Shown here: in pieces, positions 60,901-64,000 of the stretch | How the letters are laid out: every line of letters begins with the position of its first letter | Numbering within the stretch: position 1 is the stretch's first letter | Assembly (NCBI GenBank): GCA_963680875.1 | Contig: OY804588.1 | Span: 92,560,233 to 92,624,232 of the forward strand | DNA length: 64,000 bases | Reading direction: 5' to 3' | Origin: Bathymodiolus brooksi | Taxonomy: Eukaryota > Mollusca > Bivalvia > Mytilida > Modiolidae | Position numbers and translations under genes: made by a program | The notes under the pieces: model-generated | Told to the model about the DNA's origin: nothing | What the model saw: the letters and a program-made list of their open reading frames with translations, nothing else | Databases searched by the model: none

Positions 60901-62632
60901 CTCTGAAGGACGTAGTACCTAGGTGATTGTATAACACTGCCTGTCACTCTGAAGGACGTAGTACTTAGGTGATTGTATAACACTGCCTGTAACTCTGAAG
61001 GACGTAGTACCTAGGTGATTGTATAACACGGCCTGTCACTCTGAAGGACGTAGTACCTAGGTGATTGTATAACACTGCCTGTCACTCTGAAGGACGTAGT
61101 ACCTAGGTGATTGTATAACACTGCCTGTCACACTGAAGGACGTAGTACCTAGGTGATTGTATAGCACTGCCTGTCACTCTGAAGGACGTAGTACCTAGGT
61201 GATTGTATAACACTGCCTGTCACTCTGAAGGACGTAGTACCTAGGTGATTGTATAACACTGCCTGTCACACTGAAGGACGTAGTACCTAGGTGATTGTAT
61301 AACACTGCCTGTCACTCTGAAGGACGTAGTACCTAGGTGATTGTATAACACTGCCTGTCACTCTGAAGGACGTAGTACCTAGGTGATTGTATAACACTGT
61401 CTGTCACTCTGAAGGACGTAGTACCTAGGTGATTGTATAACACTGCCTGTCACTCTGAAGGACGTAGTACCTAGGTGATTGTATAACACTGTCTGTCACT
61501 CTGAAGGACGTAGTACCTAGGTGATTGTATAACACTGCCTGTCACTCTGAAGGATGTAGTACCTAGGTGATTGTATAACACTGCCTGTCACTCTGAAGGA
61601 CGTAGTACCTAGGTGATTGTATAACACTGCCTGTCACTCTGAAGGACGTAGTACCTAGGTGATTGTATAACACGGCCTGTCACTCTGAAGGACGTAGTAC
61701 CGAGGTGATTGTATAACACTGCATGTCACTCTGATGGACGTAGTACCTAGGTGATTGTATAACACGGCCTGTCACTCTGAAGGACGTAGTACCGAGGTGA
61801 TTGTATAACACTGCCTGTCACTCTGATGGACGTAGTACCTAGGTGATTGTATAACACTGTCTGTCACTGTGAAGGATGTAGTACCTAGGTGATTGTATAA
61901 CACTGCCTGTCACACTGAAGGACGTAGTACCTAGGTGATTGTATAACACTGCCTGTCACTGTGAAGGACGTAGTACCTAGGTGATTGTATAACATTGCCT
62001 GTCACTCTGAAGGACGTAGTACCTAGGTGATTGTATAACACTGCCTGTCACTCTGAAGGACGTAGTACCTAGGTGATTGTATAACACTGCCTGTCACTCT
62101 GAAGGACGTAGTACCTAGGTGATTGTATAACACTGCCTGTCACTCTGAAGGACGTAGTACCTAGGTGATTGTATAACACTGCCTGTCACTCTGAAGGACG
62201 TAGTACCTAGGTGATTGTATAACACGGCCTGTCACTCTGAAGGACGTAGTGCTTAGGTGATTGTATAACACTGCCTGTCACTCTGAAGGACGTAGTACCT
62301 AGGTGATTGTATAACACGGCCTGTCACTCTGAAGGATGTAGTACCTAGGTGATTGTATAACACTGCCTGTCACTCTGAAGGACGTAGTACCGAGGTGATT
62401 GTATAACACTGCCTGTCACTCTGAAGGACGTAGTACCGAGGTGATTGTATAACACTGCCTGTCACACTGAAGGACGTAGTACCTAGGTGATTGTATAACA
62501 CTGCCTTTCACACTGAAGGATGTAGTACCTAGGTGATTGTATAACACTGCCTGTCACACTGAAGGACGTAGTACCTAGGTGATTGTATAACACTGCCTGT
62601 CACACTGAAGGATGTAGTACCTAGGTGATTGT
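48985..62632. repeat. 130-monomer tandem duplication in satellite 2
   Basis: Rare variants recur 5,980 bp (130 x 46) apart: ctgaagaatg at 49541/55521, acctatttga at 50291/56271 and ctgaaag at 50645/56625. Beyond about 58420 the offset becomes 7,682 bp (167 x 46): tgcataac at 53108/60790, gtataatact at 52925/60607, gcatgtcac at 54040/61722, gtagtgctt at 54565/62247, gcctttcac at 54821/62503. So block A (about 48985-54964) was duplicated head to tail as block B (about 54965-62632), and B gained 37 extra monomers. Boundaries are by eye. Confidence 0.9.
56721..60124. repeat. 37-monomer secondary duplication inside block B
   Basis: The string accgagg, then cactgtctgtcactgtg, occurs at 56741-56811 and again 1,702 bp (37 x 46) later from 58423. 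The following variant order repeats, including cacggcc and acttagg monomers. This accounts exactly for the change of offset from 5,980 to 7,682 bp. Confidence 0.88.
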
Positions 62633-64000
62633 ATAACACTGCCTGTCACTCTGAAGGACGTAGTACCGAGGTGATTGTATAACACTGCCTGTCACTCTGA
62701 AGGACGTAGTACCTAGGTGATTGTATAACACTGCCTGTCACTCTGAAGGACGTAGTACTTAGGTGATTGTATAACACTGTCTGTCACTCTGAAGGACGTA
62801 GTACCTAGGTGATTGTATAACACTGCCTGTCACTCTGAAGGACGTAGTACCTAGGTGATTGTATATCACTGCCTGTCACTCTGATGGACGTAGTACCTAG
62901 GTGATTGTATAACACTGCCTGTCACTCTGAAGGACGTAGTACCTAGGTGATTGTATAACACTGCCTGTCACTCTGAAGGACGTAGTACCTAGGTGATTGT
63001 ATAACACTGCCTGTCACTCTGAAGGATGTAGTACCTAGGTGATTGTATAACACTGCCTGTCACTCTGAAGGACGTAGTACCTAGGTGATTGTATAACACT
63101 GCCTGTCACTGTGAAGGACGTATTACCTAGGTGATTGTATAACACTGCCTGTCACTCTGAAGGACGTAGTACTTAGGTGATTGTATAACACTGCCTGTCA
63201 CTCTGAAGGACGTAGTACCGAGGTGATTGTATAACACTGCCTGTCACTCTGAAGGACGTAGTACCTAGGTGATTGTATAACACTGCCTGTCACTCTGAAG
63301 GACGTAGTACCTAGGTGATTGTATAACACTGCCTGTCACTCTGAAGGACGTAGTACCTAGGTGATTGTATAACACTGCCTGTCACTCTGAAGGATGTAGT
63401 ACCTAGGTGATTGTATAACACTGCCTGTCACTCTGAAGGATGTAGTACCTAGGTGATTGTATAACACTGCCTGTCACTCTGAAGGACGTAGTACCTAGGT
63501 GATTGTATAACACTGACTGTCACTCTGAAGGACGTAGTACCTAGGTGATTGTATAACACGGCCTGTCACTCTGAAGGATGTAGTACCTAGGTGATTGTAT
63601 AACACTGCCTGTCACTCTGAAGGACGTAGTACCGAGGTGATTGTATAACACTGCCTGTCACTCTGAAGAACGTAGTACCGAGGTGATTGTATAACACTGC
63701 CTGTCACACTGAAGGACGTAGTACCTAGGTGATTGTATAACACTGCCTGTCACACTGAAGGATGTAGTACCTAGGTGATTGTATAACACTGCCTGTCACA
63801 CTGAAGGACGTAGTACCTAGGTGATTGTATAACACTGCCTGTCACACTGAAGGATGTAGTACCTAGGTGATTGTATAACACTGCCTGTCACTCTGAAGGA
63901 CGTAGTACCGAGGTGATTGTATAACACTGCCTGTCACTCCGAAGGACGTAGTACCTAGGTGATTGTATAACACTGCCTGTCACTCTGAAGGATGTAGTAC

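Larger units (their letters stand above)
47710..64000. repeat. 46-bp satellite array (354 monomers)
   Basis: The monomer runs gtagtacctaggtgattg, tataacactgcctgtcac, tctgaaggac. It continues past the right window edge. The first and last visible monomer starts (47710 and 63994) are exactly 354 x 46 bp apart, and intermediate checks at 49550 and 55530 are also in register. Frequent variants are ggacg/ggatg, acctagg/accgagg, cactgcc/cacggcc/cactgtc, cactctg/cactgtg/cacactg and acctagg/acctatt. Each monomer has the 8-bp palindrome acctaggt. It is not coding and is unrelated to the 53-bp satellite by eye. Confidence 0.98.

Noticed and set aside
1..64000. CRISPR-like arrays
   Set aside because: The repeats are head-to-tail monomers with no unique spacers, the DNA is eukaryotic, and no cas-like gene is present.
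1..64000. Common origin of the 53-bp and 46-bp satellites
   Set aside because: Both contain a ttgta(c/t)aa-like core and an 8-bp palindrome, but no longer alignment holds, so the likeness is weak and may be chance.

Overview
The window is repeat-dominated eukaryotic DNA with no intact protein-coding gene that I can support. Dispersed repeats point to a mollusc, most likely a bivalve. The evidence is a tRNA-derived SINE ending in the 'gtggcgttaa' type tail, a diverged copy of a very common bivalve repeat containing 'tgtcccaagtcagg', short MITE-like elements with 'gagttatctccctt' arms, and a Penelope-like reverse transcriptase remnant. A mytilid or related bivalve is a guess from these repeats and cannot be confirmed from sequence alone.

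Layout: (1) 1-19135 is a satellite array of about 360 copies of a 53-bp monomer, open at the left edge. (2) 19136-47709 is a 28.6-kb AT-rich island holding dispersed retroelement tails, SINEs, MITE-like palindromes, at least nine short tandem arrays (unit sizes 30-55 bp) and two inverted pentanucleotide microsatellite elements. (3) 47710-64000 is a second, unrelated satellite of 354 copies of a 46-bp monomer, open at the right edge.

The only recognisable protein remnant is a frameshifted reverse transcriptase at 42653-43889 (+), Penelope-like by its motifs. Its 3' untranslated tail (43890-44140) matches about ten other fragments scattered through the island, mostly on the minus strand, so that tail explains most of the dispersed repeat in the island. 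One tail fragment abuts the right end of the 53-bp satellite, and the tip of another lies at the start of a 40-bp minisatellite and appears to have seeded it.

The satellites are the most striking objects. Each 53-bp monomer is itself an imperfect inverted repeat (21-nt arms, 11-nt centre). The 46-bp array keeps exact register over 354 monomers and contains a tandem duplication of a 130-monomer (5,980-bp) block, with a further 37-monomer insertion in the second copy. Nothing here looks prokaryotic: there are no operons, CRISPR arrays, tRNA or rRNA genes. Most open reading frames are short and are by-products of repeats.
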